The notes under the pieces were generated by a model. It did not search any database, was not told the DNA's origin, and saw only the letters and a program-made list of their open reading frames with translations. This document shows, piece by piece, positions 55,428 through 62,425 of a stretch of 64,000 nucleotides of DNA (position 1 is its first letter; every line of letters begins with the position of its first letter). Source of the stretch: Natronomonas aquatica (GTDB taxonomy: Archaea > Halobacteriota > Halobacteria > Halobacteriales > Haloarculaceae); contig NZ_JAHLKM010000003.1 in assembly GCF_024449025.1 (NCBI RefSeq), positions 121,702 through 185,701 on the forward strand, in the 5' to 3' direction. The translations under genes were made by a program, and so were the position numbers.

Positions 55428-56780
55428 ATGCAACAGGCAGACGTCGCGATCGTCGGCGGCGGCCCGGCCGGTTCCGCCGCGGGACAGGCGGCCGCCAGCC
55501 AGGGGGCCGACGCCGTCGTCGTAGAGAAGGGCGTTCCGCGTGCCGATCGCGACGGCCCCGGCCCCGACTCGACCGACGCCGCCGGGATCCTCGATTACTG
55601 GGTCGATATCATGGATCTCGGCGAGCCGATCCCCGAGCGCGTCAAACACAGAGACCTCACAGCGGCCGAGTTCGTCGGCCCGACGGAGGCGCTCGAGTTG
55701 ACCGACACCGGGATCGACGCGTCGTATCCGAACTTCGGCTTTACCATGCATCGGGCCCGCTTGGACGACTGGCTCCGCGAGCGGGCCGAAAACGCCGGCG
55801 CCGAGTACCGCGTCGGGACCGCGGTCGCGGACCTCGAATCCGACCTGACCGGCGTTCCGTCCCACACGCTGACGCTCCGGGACGGAACCGAGATCGAAGC
55901 CGAGTATTTGATCCTCGCCGACGGGCCACAGCGAACAGTTACCGGTCAGATCCTCGATCGGTGGCTCTCGTCGGATCTGGTGGATCAACTCGCCTCCCGG
56001 AAGACGAACCACATCGCCTACCAGGAGTACCGGCGGCTGCCAGAGGAGCTGTTCGAGAGCGACCGGATCAAGTTCTGGTGGGGATACATGCCGGGCCACA
56101 CCGCCTACCCGTGGATCTTCCCAAACGACGGGACGGTCGCCCGGATCGGCCTGACGATGCCGATCGGGCTGGATCTCGAGGAAATCGAGAACCGCGAGGA
56201 CTACCGACTGCTGGAGCCGACCGACGAACGGATCCCACAGGGATCGACGTACATCGAACGGCTCCTCGATCGGTTGTATCCCGACTACGACCTCGACGAC
56301 TTCCCGATCGTAAGCGATCGGGGGAAATCCGGCGGTACCGAGACGTATCCGATCTCCTCAACCCGCCCGATCGAGTCTCCGACCGAGGCGAACGTCGCGA
56401 TCGTCGGCGGCGCGATGGGGGCGACTTCCGCGTTCCACGAAGGCGGCGACCACGTCGCGATCCGAACTGGCTCGATTGCCGGCCGGCTCGCGGCGCTCGG
56501 GGCGTTGCGGGCGTACAACACCGAATGGCATCGGGCGATCGGAGACGAGATCCGCCGCAACTGTGTCTTCGCGGATATGGTTCGGGGCTACCAGCCGGAC
56601 GACTGGGATCGGCTGTTCGGTCTGGTCAGCGATATCAAAGCCGACGGGCGGTTCAGCACCCACGACGCGGTATATCGGGGGTTCTACGGGGCGAAACTGT
56701 ATGGCGAATACCGCTGGCGGAAGTTCGGCTATCGGAACGGTCGGTACTCACAGGTCCGCGAGGACGACTACGCGGTCTGA
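55428..56780 (+). CDS. geranylgeranyl-reductase-family FAD oxidoreductase
   Basis: A 450-residue flavoprotein. The FAD motif is VAIVGGGPAGSAAGQAAASQG at residue 6, followed by YPNFGFTMHRARLDDWLRERAE and LILADGPQRTVTGQ. The second FAD contact is NVAIVGGAMGATSAFHEGGDHVAIRTGSIAG near 325. The family saturates isoprenoid chains of archaeal lipids or quinones. It is diverged, so the substrate (lipid, menaquinone or carotenoid) is uncertain. ATG 55428 is chosen; the CTTTTAA box at 55395-55401 lies about 30 nt upstream. It marks the left border of the accessory island. Confidence 0.85.
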   Translation: MQQADVAIVGGGPAGSAAGQAAASQGADAVVVEKGVPRADRDGPGPDSTDAAGILDYWVDIMDLGEPIPERVKHRDLTAAEFVGPTEALELTDTGIDASYPNFGFTMHRARLDDWLRERAENAGAEYRVGTAVADLESDLTGVPSHTLTLRDGTEIEAEYLILADGPQRTVTGQILDRWLSSDLVDQLASRKTNHIAYQEYRRLPEELFESDRIKFWWGYMPGHTAYPWIFPNDGTVARIGLTMPIGLDLEEIENREDYRLLEPTDERIPQGSTYIERLLDRLYPDYDLDDFPIVSDRGKSGGTETYPISSTRPIESPTEANVAIVGGAMGATSAFHEGGDHVAIRTGSIAGRLAALGALRAYNTEWHRAIGDEIRRNCVFADMVRGYQPDDWDRLFGLVSDIKADGRFSTHDAVYRGFYGAKLYGEYRWRKFGYRNGRYSQVREDDYAV

Positions 56781-56868
56781 CGGCGTCGGGACCCAACCGA
56801 GTGCAGCACCGTGATCGTCGAAGCCGAAAGAGGATTACACCCGGACAACGTAGGTTCGCCCGCGCACC

Positions 56869-57091
56869 GTCAGTCCCCGACCGAGCAGCCCGCCCGGGCA
56901 GCGATGACCGCTCGGAGAACCCAGGTGTGCGATATCTGCCTCGCCGGGTATACCGGCTGGCACCGTCGGCCTATCGCCGACAGCCGCAGTGGTTCAGACC
57001 GCTTCGGCATTCGGTGATGCGCAGCATCACCCGCCCGGCACGAGGGTTAGCCGACCGACCACGGCACACCGCCTGGAGTGAGGTCGGACGT
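56869..57091. other. hairpin-rich non-coding stretch, candidate structured RNA or folded site
   Basis: No protein is convincing in the 310 bp after the flavoprotein gene. Instead there are four consecutive hairpins: GCCGG-5 nt-CCGGC (56943-56957), GTCGGC-5 nt-GCCGAC (56965-56981), GCCGCAGTGG-6 nt-CCGCTTCGGC (56983-57008, one mismatch) and GGTGATGC-3 nt-GCATCACC (57013-57031). A perfect 7-bp pair GGTGTGC (56924-56930) / GCACACC (57064-57070) could enclose all four. A further CCGAGC/GCTCGG stem lies at 56881-56915. The enclosing pair alone could be chance; four local hairpins in 90 nt are less so. Confidence 0.45.
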
Positions 57092-57112
57092 TAGTGTTCC
57101 GGGCGTACATTT
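57092..57112 (+). repeat. R0, half copy of the island repeat (left boundary)
   Basis: A 21-bp exact match to the right half of the ~58-bp repeat: TAGTGTT, then the CCGGGCG arm and TACATTT. The left half (palindrome and CGCCCGG arm) is absent and replaced by unrelated GTCGGACGT. It marks the left edge of the first toxin-antitoxin unit. Confidence 0.85.
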
Positions 57113-57238
57113 CGGATATCCGTTAACGGAGGGTACTGACTCTGTGCCGAACTGTAAACGTTGGTGGTCCGAATCAATATGATTCGATGGTCTATCGGCC
57201 AAACGCTTATTCGACGCGTCCCGTTACTCTTAGATAGC

Positions 57239-57508
57239 ATGGCCAGTTCGACGAGAGACGGGGCGGATCACGCCGATGAGATACGCCTGTGGCGCGAAGA
57301 CGACTGGTGGATCGCCAAGGATGTCGATACTGGTGTCACGACACAGGGACCGTCCCGAGTGGCTGCACTAGAGAACCTCGACGAAGCGATCGCGCTCTAC
57401 AACGACGAAATCGGGAAGGAACCGACCGACGAGGAACTTCGTGAGATGGGGATAGATCCCACAGACAACACGACTGGAGATCAGGAACCGCCGGACGTGA
57501 TCAAGTAG
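57239..57508 (+). CDS. hicB: HicB-family antitoxin
   Basis: An 89-residue protein, MASSTRDGADHADEIRLWRE. It holds the compact HicB fold: EDDWWIAKDVDTGVTTQGPSRVAALENLDEAIALYNDEIG, followed by an acidic tail (EPTDEELREMGIDPTDN). HicB proteins bind and inhibit HicA and often repress the operon. ATG 57239 is used; the frame is open upstream to 57161 without similarity. The toxin follows after 3 bp. First unit of the cassette-like array. Confidence 0.85.
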   Translation: MASSTRDGADHADEIRLWREDDWWIAKDVDTGVTTQGPSRVAALENLDEAIALYNDEIGKEPTDEELREMGIDPTDNTTGDQEPPDVIK

Positions 57509-57511
57509 TCG

Positions 57512-57763
57512 ATGGCGAGGAGAACATTCTCCGGTCGAGAGGTGGTGAAAGTGCTGGTGAACGTCGGTGGCTTCGAATGGCGACGGACGACTGGCGACCA
57601 TGCACAACTCTACTACGAACACCCCACGAACGAGGACGACCGAAGACGAGTCACGATTCCGTTACACGACGAACTTCGGACGGGAACGCTACGTGACATC
57701 GCCGACAGCGCTGGAGCCAACGACTTCGGCGCATTCTGTGAGTGGATCGACCGCCACGCGTAA
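57512..57763 (+). CDS. hicA: HicA-family mRNA interferase toxin
   Basis: An 83-residue dsRBD-like toxin: FSGREVVKVLVNVGGFEWRRTTGDHAQLYYEHP, with the catalytic His in GDHAQLYY near residue 30. The end, RRVTIPLHDELRTGTLRDIADSAGAN, is the usual HicA C-terminal half. Length and order (antitoxin first here) fit archaeal HicBA pairs. It would cleave mRNA when free of HicB. It appears intact. Confidence 0.85.
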   Translation: MARRTFSGREVVKVLVNVGGFEWRRTTGDHAQLYYEHPTNEDDRRRVTIPLHDELRTGTLRDIADSAGANDFGAFCEWIDRHA

Positions 57764-57781
57764 ACAGAGAGACCGCACAGG

Positions 57782-57922
57782 ATGACACCCGAAGACCGTA
57801 CCACCGAACGCTCTCCTGTCCACGACGTGTCGGACGCCATCTGTCGAGAATTCGTGTTGGGGGTCTCCAAGGCTGATCGGGACGAACACCGCGATATTTA
57901 CGACGCCCTCGAAAACGAATAG
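57782..57922 (+). CDS. 46-residue ORF after hicA
   Basis: A short acidic frame MTPEDRTTERSPVHDVSDAI, ending in DIYDALENE, starting 18 bp after the hicA stop and ending 42 bp before repeat R1. Composition (Asp/Glu-rich, with a helical middle) is protein-like for a haloarchaeon. It could be a third member of the HicBA unit or a remnant of another antitoxin. No family recognised. Confidence 0.45.
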   Translation: MTPEDRTTERSPVHDVSDAICREFVLGVSKADRDEHRDIYDALENE

Positions 57923-57963
57923 CGTCCTCACGCCCGTCTGTTCTCGATTCATAGAACCGTGAG

Positions 57964-58024
57964 TTTCACTTTCGCCGAGCCTACTAGTAGATTTTCGCCC
58001 GGTAGTGTTCCGGGCGTACATTTT
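57964..58024 (+). repeat. R1, island repeat copy
   Basis: Full ~58-bp copy. Order: TTCACTT, GCCGAGC, the perfect palindrome CTACTAGTAG (57981-57990), the hairpin CGCCCGG (57996-58002) - TAGTGTT - CCGGGCG (58010-58016), then TACATTT. It separates the HicBA unit from the first wHTH-PemK unit. Same orientation as the other copies. Confidence 0.9.
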
Positions 58025-58318
58025 AAATGGATTACTAGAATTATTTATAAATAATATGTATAGCATAGGCTACAATCTTTTCTCGAGGTCGGTTTTCCCG
58101 AAGTAAGCTGGTATACTACTGTAAGGCTGGAAAATTGCTGCTGATGAAGAGCATAAAGCGATGACTGCTGGGTTGCTTTTCCCCCATGGTGATCGGTTCG
58201 TATCGGAATCAAAATACGCTTCGTGGTATCAACATTTGCAATCTCCTGGGCCACAGACGGACGCGAGAGAGCATCCGGGGAAGCCTTTAGTACATCTAAT
58301 ACAAAACAGTACATACAT
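58025..58318 (+). promoter_or_regulatory. AT-rich leader of the first wHTH-PemK unit with repeated AGTACAT sites
   Basis: A 294-bp region of low GC with no gene. Two AGTACAT heptamers, at 58289-58295 and 58308-58314, sit 19 bp apart just before ATG 58319. The same heptamer occurs, inverted with its gene, before the paralogous antitoxin at 61323. This suggests an operator for the winged-helix antitoxins. Confidence 0.5.
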
Positions 58319-58681
58319 ATGCCAATCAGTGCTGATCGGTTCAACGAGATCGATAACGACGAGGGACAACCAAGACCCGAGACGAATGCTGCCAGGATAC
58401 TCGAATTTCTCGAAGAGCATGCACACGAGGCGTTCACTCAAACTGAGATCGCAGAGGCGACCAAGGTCAAGCGTGGCTCGGTCGGACCGACGCTGGTGCG
58501 GCTTCGGGAACGCGGGCGAGTAGACCACAGAGGACAGTACTGGCGAATCAGTGATCACGATCGGAGCGTCGACGCTGCAACGATTCATGCGAGTGAAGTC
58601 GCAGCAAGTCACGAAGAAGCACCGTTCGAGTACGACGAGTGGCAGCAGTACGCGGCCGATCCGCGTGAACAGCGTGAGTGA
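58319..58681 (+). CDS. winged-helix antitoxin (paralogue of 60961-61323)
   Basis: A 120-residue protein, MPISADRFNEIDNDEGQPRP. The wHTH at about residues 22-75 reads ARILEFLEEHAHEAFTQTEIAEATKVKRGSVGPTLVRLRERGRVDHRGQYWRI. An acidic C-terminal arm containing FEYDEWQQYAADPREQ follows and could wrap the toxin. The DEW motif and the length of 120 recur in the antitoxin at 60961-61323. It overlaps the toxin start by 8 bp. It probably binds both its own promoter and the PemK-like toxin. Confidence 0.8.
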   Translation: MPISADRFNEIDNDEGQPRPETNAARILEFLEEHAHEAFTQTEIAEATKVKRGSVGPTLVRLRERGRVDHRGQYWRISDHDRSVDAATIHASEVAASHEEAPFEYDEWQQYAADPREQRE

Positions 58682-59027
58682 CTCCTATCAGAAGGGGGAT
58701 GTCTTCTGGGCTCCCGATCCCTTCAGACAGGGATCGAATCCTCGACTCTGGTTAATTCTGGCCGCAGAGCAGCTACCGTATCCCGGCGAGGAGTACGTTT
58801 GTGCTGCACTCACGACGAGCGACCTTCCGGCAAACCACGAGGTCGGAGATGCGTGGATTACAGGCCGAAACCCCGATAAGACATCATACTGTTCTCCATG
58901 GATTATTGGAACGGTCAAACACCGTGCCGTAGCGAATCCACAGGGACGCATCACGACGGAGTTCACCGATCAAATAATTACTCAGAGTAAAGCGGTTCTT
59001 GACGGGTCTTGGGAGCTGACGGAGTAG
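58674..59027 (+). CDS. PemK/MazF-family toxin
   Basis: About 117 residues from GTG 58674 (GTGAGTGA overlaps the antitoxin stop by 8 nt). The fold signature is KGDVFWAPDPFRQGSNPRLWLILAAEQLPYPGEEYVCAALTTS, followed by TSYCSPWIIGTVKHRAVANPQGRITTEF. These correspond to the beta-barrel strands and catalytic loops of PemK-like endoribonucleases. It appears full length and so is likely active. It is similar throughout to the toxin at 59117-59446. Confidence 0.8.
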   Translation: MSDSYQKGDVFWAPDPFRQGSNPRLWLILAAEQLPYPGEEYVCAALTTSDLPANHEVGDAWITGRNPDKTSYCSPWIIGTVKHRAVANPQGRITTEFTDQIITQSKAVLDGSWELTE

Positions 59028-59053
59028 ATCAGGACACCGTGTGCTCGACTCAT

Positions 59054-59111
59054 TATACTTCCACCGAGCCTACTAGTAGGTTTTCGCCCGGTAGTGTTCC
59101 GGGCGTATATC
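59054..59111 (+). repeat. R2, island repeat copy
   Basis: Full copy with a diverged first few bases (TTATACTT for TTCACTT). The palindrome CTACTAGTAG (59070-59079) and hairpin arms CGCCCGG / CCGGGCG are intact. It ends TATAT rather than TACATTT. It lies between the two wHTH-PemK units. Confidence 0.9.
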
Positions 59112-59116
59112 CCGAA

Positions 59117-59446
59117 TTATCGTAGATACGTCTCTATTTGATCAACAACGGTATCGACAAACTCGCTCGTAACACGACCTTGCCATGCAACCAGATCCTC
59201 GACCCGTGGCGAGTGGACCGCCCACGGAGAGACGAACGACTCGCGGGGTACACCTCTAACTTCCCAGACATCCGTTTCAAGCGCGAGTGAGCGGTCGTAC
59301 TCTTTCGTCGTAACAGCAACTGCGAGGAACTGTTCGTCACCGAATGGGTGTGAGTCGTTGTTTACGATAAGCCACGGCCGCTGTCGATTTTCACCCAGTT
59401 TGAACGGGTCCGAACTCCGAACGACATCTCCACGATCCGCTTGCAT
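59117..59446 (-). CDS. PemK/MazF-family toxin separated from its antitoxin by a tnpB element
   Basis: A 109-residue protein, MQADRGDVVRSSDPFKLGEN, with RPWLIVNNDSHPFGDEQFLAVAVTT and SFVSPWAVHSPRVEDLVAWQGRVTSEF, aligning end to end with the toxin at 58674. Its ATG (59444-59446) lies only six bases from the left end of an inserted IS1341-type element (starting 59453). Its probable antitoxin is on the far side, at 60961-61323. It has therefore lost the normal operon promoter. The reading frame is intact. Confidence 0.8.
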   Translation of the reverse strand: MQADRGDVVRSSDPFKLGENRQRPWLIVNNDSHPFGDEQFLAVAVTTKEYDRSLALETDVWEVRGVPRESFVSPWAVHSPRVEDLVAWQGRVTSEFVDTVVDQIETYLR

Positions 59447-59638
59447 CTATCTTGATTCAGCGAGAGAATCCCGCCCTTCCCGTGAGAGACGAGTGTTCCG
59501 ACACCCTGTCGGAACCGAGGACCGAACAGGGCGGGAGGGAATCGCGTCAACTCCGGTGATATTCCGACACTGTTTCTGCTGGCTGGATATTCCACGCCAG
59601 TCGCAGCGATTAAGTTACTCTACTGTCATAGTCTATGT

Positions 59639-60895
59639 ATGGTGAATCTGGTCACAACACGCACCATCACCGCGTCACTCACCAACAACCGTGAGGGTGT
59701 GGTTCGTGACCTCGATTCACTCGCTCGTTCCGGCAGTAAAATCTGGAATGTAGCTCGGTGGACTATCAGCCGCATCTGGGACCACACCGGAGAAATCCCA
59801 GACGGAGGTCCGTTAAAATCCTACATGAAAAACCAACAGTGCTGGAAAGACTTGAACTCGCAGTCAAGTCAGGCAATCGTCGAAGAATTGTCTGGCGCTT
59901 TCCAGTCATGGTTCGAACAGGATGACCCAGACGCTAACCCACCGGGATACCGCAAAGACGGCGATAAACGACCACGTAGCACGGTCACGTTCAAAGAAGA
60001 CGGCTTCAAACTCGATACAAAACACCAGCAGGTCCGACTGTCGAAAGGCAAGAACCTGAAAGACGGGTGGGCCGACTTCGTTCTCTGCGAATACGAAACT
60101 GCCCCGGACGTATCCCTCACCAATGTAGAAGACGTACAGCAAGTCCGCATCGTCTGGAACGGCGACCAGTGGGAACTGCACTTCGTCTGTAAAATCAGCA
60201 TTAACGCAGAGGACTCGGCTAGTGAGAAGACGGCAGGTGTTGACCTCGGCATCTGCAACACGGCGGCTGTCTCTGTCGGTGACCACACGCTGTTGTATCC
60301 GGGCAACAGTTTGAAACAAGACGCCCACTACTTTCGGCAGAAAGAGTATGACGCGGAAGGGGAGAACGGCCCCAGCAACCATGCTGAATGGGCACGCCGG
60401 AAGAAATCCCGGCGACAAGAGCATTTCCTGCACGCTCTCTCGAAAGACATTGTTGAGCAGTGTGCTGACCGAAATGTTGGAACGATAGCGGTTGGCCATC
60501 CGAAAAACATCCGCGAACATGAAGACTGGGGCAGGCACGGCAACAAGCGCCTGCACGACTGGGCGTTTGAAACCCTGCTCAGTCACATCGAGTACAAGGC
60601 TGAAGAACGTGGAATTGAGGTTGAGCGGGTTGATGAGTACGAGTTGGCTACGTCGATAACGTGCTGTGAGTGTGGCATGAAAGCCGATTCAAACCGCGTT
60701 GAACGTGGCTTGTACGTCTGCGACGAGTGTGAACTGGTTGTGAATAGTGACCTGAACGCGGCTGAGAATATGCGTGCGACGGTAACTCCGAGTCCCTCTG
60801 TGGATAGGAGTAACGGCTGTCTGGCCCAGCCATCGGTCCGCCTGTTCGATACATCGACGGGGAGAATAGCCCCACAAGAACAGGTGCGACCGTAG
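59639..60895 (+). CDS. tnpB: TnpB-like protein with altered RuvC motif II
   Basis: A 418-residue protein distantly related to the TnpB at 35382. RuvC motif I is TAGVDLGICNTAAV near residue 200. Motif II reads TIAVGHPKNIREHE near 280, where active TnpB has a Glu (as FEDLKG in the other copy). Motif III is VNSDLNAAENM. The zinc finger is TCCECGMK and CDECELV. The missing Glu suggests reduced or lost nuclease activity, or another residue nearby (the E of IREHE) taking over. It may be a guide-RNA binder only. Confidence 0.88.
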   Translation: MVNLVTTRTITASLTNNREGVVRDLDSLARSGSKIWNVARWTISRIWDHTGEIPDGGPLKSYMKNQQCWKDLNSQSSQAIVEELSGAFQSWFEQDDPDANPPGYRKDGDKRPRSTVTFKEDGFKLDTKHQQVRLSKGKNLKDGWADFVLCEYETAPDVSLTNVEDVQQVRIVWNGDQWELHFVCKISINAEDSASEKTAGVDLGICNTAAVSVGDHTLLYPGNSLKQDAHYFRQKEYDAEGENGPSNHAEWARRKKSRRQEHFLHALSKDIVEQCADRNVGTIAVGHPKNIREHEDWGRHGNKRLHDWAFETLLSHIEYKAEERGIEVERVDEYELATSITCCECGMKADSNRVERGLYVCDECELVVNSDLNAAENMRATVTPSPSVDRSNGCLAQPSVRLFDTSTGRIAPQEQVRP

Positions 60896-60960
60896 ACCGG
60901 TAAATATCCCAACGCTGCGGTGCGGTTCGGGAAGCCCCGTCGTTCACGACGGGGAGGAGG
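60780..60960 (+). ncRNA. putative omega-RNA (reRNA) of the second element
   Basis: The 3' end of tnpB and the right-end stem-loop CCCCGTCG-TTCA-CGACGGGG (60935-60954) are where TnpB guide RNAs arise. The same TTCA loop occurs in the first element. The guide would start at about 60961, inside the antitoxin gene end. Limits are inferred. Confidence 0.4.
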
Positions 60961-61323
60961 TCACGCGTCCCGCTCGCTGGGATGAGGGTCGTCCGGAGTG
61001 ACGGCGTCCCATTCGTCCGGATCGATACCTCCGTCCTCGTCGTCAAGCTGCTCCGTCGCAGTGTGGAGGTCATACGCGTCCCTCACTCGGTCCAGATTAT
61101 CAGTTATAGCCCAGTACTCTCCCTTATGCCGGACGAGACCACGCTGCTTCAGTCGAGAGAGGGCTGTCCCGACCGTGTTCGAGTCTTCTTCGATCCCGGA
61201 GGCGACCTCCGAGCGGGTGAATGCCCTATCCCGATTCGTAAACAAATAAGCGAGTACCTGCTCGGGGACACTTGGACCACTCGGAAGCTCCCCTGTTTCG
61301 AATTCTTCGATACGAACGGGCAT
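60961..61323 (-). CDS. winged-helix antitoxin, separated from its toxin by the tnpB element
   Basis: A 120-residue protein, MPVRIEEFETGELPSGPSVP. The wHTH reads EQVLAYLFTNRDRAFTRSEVASGIEEDSNTVGTALSRLKQRGLVRHKGEYWAITD, and the acidic arm contains IDPDEWDAVTPDDPHPSE. Same length and layout as the antitoxin at 58319. Its stop codon (60961-60963) is directly at the right end of the inserted element. Upstream (61326-61359) are AGTACAT-like motifs shared with the other wHTH promoter. Confidence 0.8.
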   Translation of the reverse strand: MPVRIEEFETGELPSGPSVPEQVLAYLFTNRDRAFTRSEVASGIEEDSNTVGTALSRLKQRGLVRHKGEYWAITDNLDRVRDAYDLHTATEQLDDEDGGIDPDEWDAVTPDDPHPSERDA

Positions 61324-61402
61324 ATGTAGTACTTAGCGTGCTGACGTAATTAATGTACTGCTGTACCGAACTCCGCGGTGACTGATCCGGATAGAGTGTA
61401 TG

Positions 61403-61461
61403 TTCACTTTCACCGAACCTACTAGTAGCTTCTCGCCCGGTAGTGTTTCGGGCGTACATTT
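61403..61461 (+). repeat. R3, island repeat copy
   Basis: Full copy: TTCACTTTCACCGAACC, CTACTAGTAG (61419-61428), CGCCCGG - TAGTGTT - TCGGGCG (one G-U-type change in the right arm), TACATTT. It separates the inverted wHTH-PemK unit from the UPF0175-PIN unit. Confidence 0.9.
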
Positions 61462-61546
61462 GACCGCTTCGAGCGCTTGCTTTGCACGCCGTCCGCTTGG
61501 GAATCTCCGGCCAAACACTCAAGAATCGCGTACACATATCTCAGGT

Positions 61547-61792
61547 ATGGCGACGATAGAGATCGACGACGACGTTTACGACGCGTTACAGCTCCCCGAG
61601 GGGGAGCGGTCGTCCGCGATGAAGCGGGAGTTGGCGGTCTCGCTGTACGCCCGTGACATTCTCTCCTTCGGGAAGGCACGTGCGTTGGCGGAACTGTCAA
61701 AACGGGAGTTCCAAGAACTCCTCGGCGACCGCAAAATCCCTCGTCACTACGGCGAACAGGAACTCGAAGAAGACCTTGACTATGCCGAGTAG
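61547..61792 (+). CDS. UPF0175-family antitoxin
   Basis: An 81-residue protein, MATIEIDDDVYDALQLPEGE, with LAVSLYARDILSFGKARALAELSKREFQELLGDRKIPRHYGEQELEEDLDY, the helix-turn-helix signature of UPF0175. Members are antitoxins of PIN-like DUF3368 toxins. ATG 61547 is used; the upstream open frame runs through the repeat and is not coding. It overlaps the toxin start by 11 bp. Confidence 0.88.
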   Translation: MATIEIDDDVYDALQLPEGERSSAMKRELAVSLYARDILSFGKARALAELSKREFQELLGDRKIPRHYGEQELEEDLDYAE

Positions 61793-62273
61793 CGGACTCG
61801 TTGTCTCGGACACCTCGCCCCTTCTGAACCTCGCACTTATCGAACGGCTCGACCTTCTCCGAACACAGTTCGACGACGTTACCGTCCCCCACCGCGTCTG
61901 GGACGAACTCGCCGAACGAGAGGCAGGTCTAGAAGCACTCCGGGAGTTACGAGACAACGATTTATTGAGCATCGTCGAGGTGGAGCACTCGGATCTATTC
62001 GTCGAAATATTCCACGAACTCGACCTCGGGGAGACGGCAGCGATCTGCTATGCAGTCGAACACGATGCCGATCTCGTTTTGCTCGACGAACGGGACGGAC
62101 GGCGCGTCGCCCGCCGTCACGACTTGGAGATTACCGGCGTCATCGGCATTCTACTCCGTGGGGCGAAAGTCGGAGAAGTAGACTTGGAGCGCGAACTTGA
62201 TGCCCTCCGCGAGGTCGGGTTTTGGATTTCTGACGACCTCTACGCACGCGCTCTCTCAGAGGCGAGAGAGTAG
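61782..62273 (+). CDS. DUF3368 PIN-domain toxin
   Basis: A 163-residue PIN-like nuclease. The N-terminal acidic residue is in VVSDTSPLLNLALIERLDLL. The central acidic pair is in ELDLGETAAICYAVEHDADLVLLDERDGRRVARR, and GVIGILLRGAKVGEVD lies in the last third. PIN toxins cleave RNA with Mg ions. Start ATG 61782 overlaps the antitoxin end. All acidic positions are present, so it looks functional. Confidence 0.88.
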   Translation: MPSSGLVVSDTSPLLNLALIERLDLLRTQFDDVTVPHRVWDELAEREAGLEALRELRDNDLLSIVEVEHSDLFVEIFHELDLGETAAICYAVEHDADLVLLDERDGRRVARRHDLEITGVIGILLRGAKVGEVDLERELDALREVGFWISDDLYARALSEARE

Positions 62274-62310
62274 CTCCTTCCTCTCCAGCGGATGGCTGTC
62301 AAGTCCCCGT

Positions 62311-62369
62311 TTCACTTCCACCGAGCCTACTAGTAGCTTTTCGCCCGGTAGTGTTCCGGACGTATATTT
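62311..62369 (+). repeat. R4, island repeat copy
   Basis: Full copy: TTCACTTCCACCGAGCC, CTACTAGTAG (62327-62336), CGCCCGG - TAGTGTT - CCGGACG (one mismatch), TATATTT. It separates the UPF0175-PIN unit from the DUF433 unit. It is the rightmost copy found. Confidence 0.9.
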
Positions 62370-62425
62370 CATTCATCGGTAGCATCAGCAGTACGTTTTT
62401 GCGGGAGTAGCAGCAACGTGTAGGT

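Larger units (their letters stand above)
59453..60960 (+). mobile_element. second IS1341-type element (tnpB only)
   Basis: The left end TGATTCAGCGAGAGAATCCC matches that of the first element. It carries a larger two-stem structure: TCCCGCCCT / AGGGCGGGA (outer) and GTTCCGACA / TGTCGGAAC (inner, 59490-59510). The right end has CCCCGTCG-TTCA-CGACGGGG (60935-60954). It sits precisely between antitoxin stop and toxin start of an inverted wHTH-PemK pair, with tnpB on the opposite strand to that pair. Confidence 0.85.

Noticed and set aside
56983..57008. tRNA-like T-arm around GGTTCAGACC
   Set aside because: The loop is six rather than seven bases, and no acceptor or anticodon stem can be built around it.
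57964..62369. CRISPR array
   Set aside because: The repeats are spaced 0.8-2.3 kb apart with genes between them, not by 30-40-bp spacers, and no cas gene is present.
57964..62369. Classical integron attC sites
   Set aside because: The repeats lack paired RYYYAAC/GTTRRRY core sites at the ends of the palindrome, and no tyrosine recombinase gene is in the window. Only the general cassette-array idea is kept.
57964..62369. Conserved minus-strand peptide (YARNTTGRK) encoded across all repeat copies
   Set aside because: It arises because the DNA repeat is conserved. The frames have no shared start or stop and continue into unrelated sequence.
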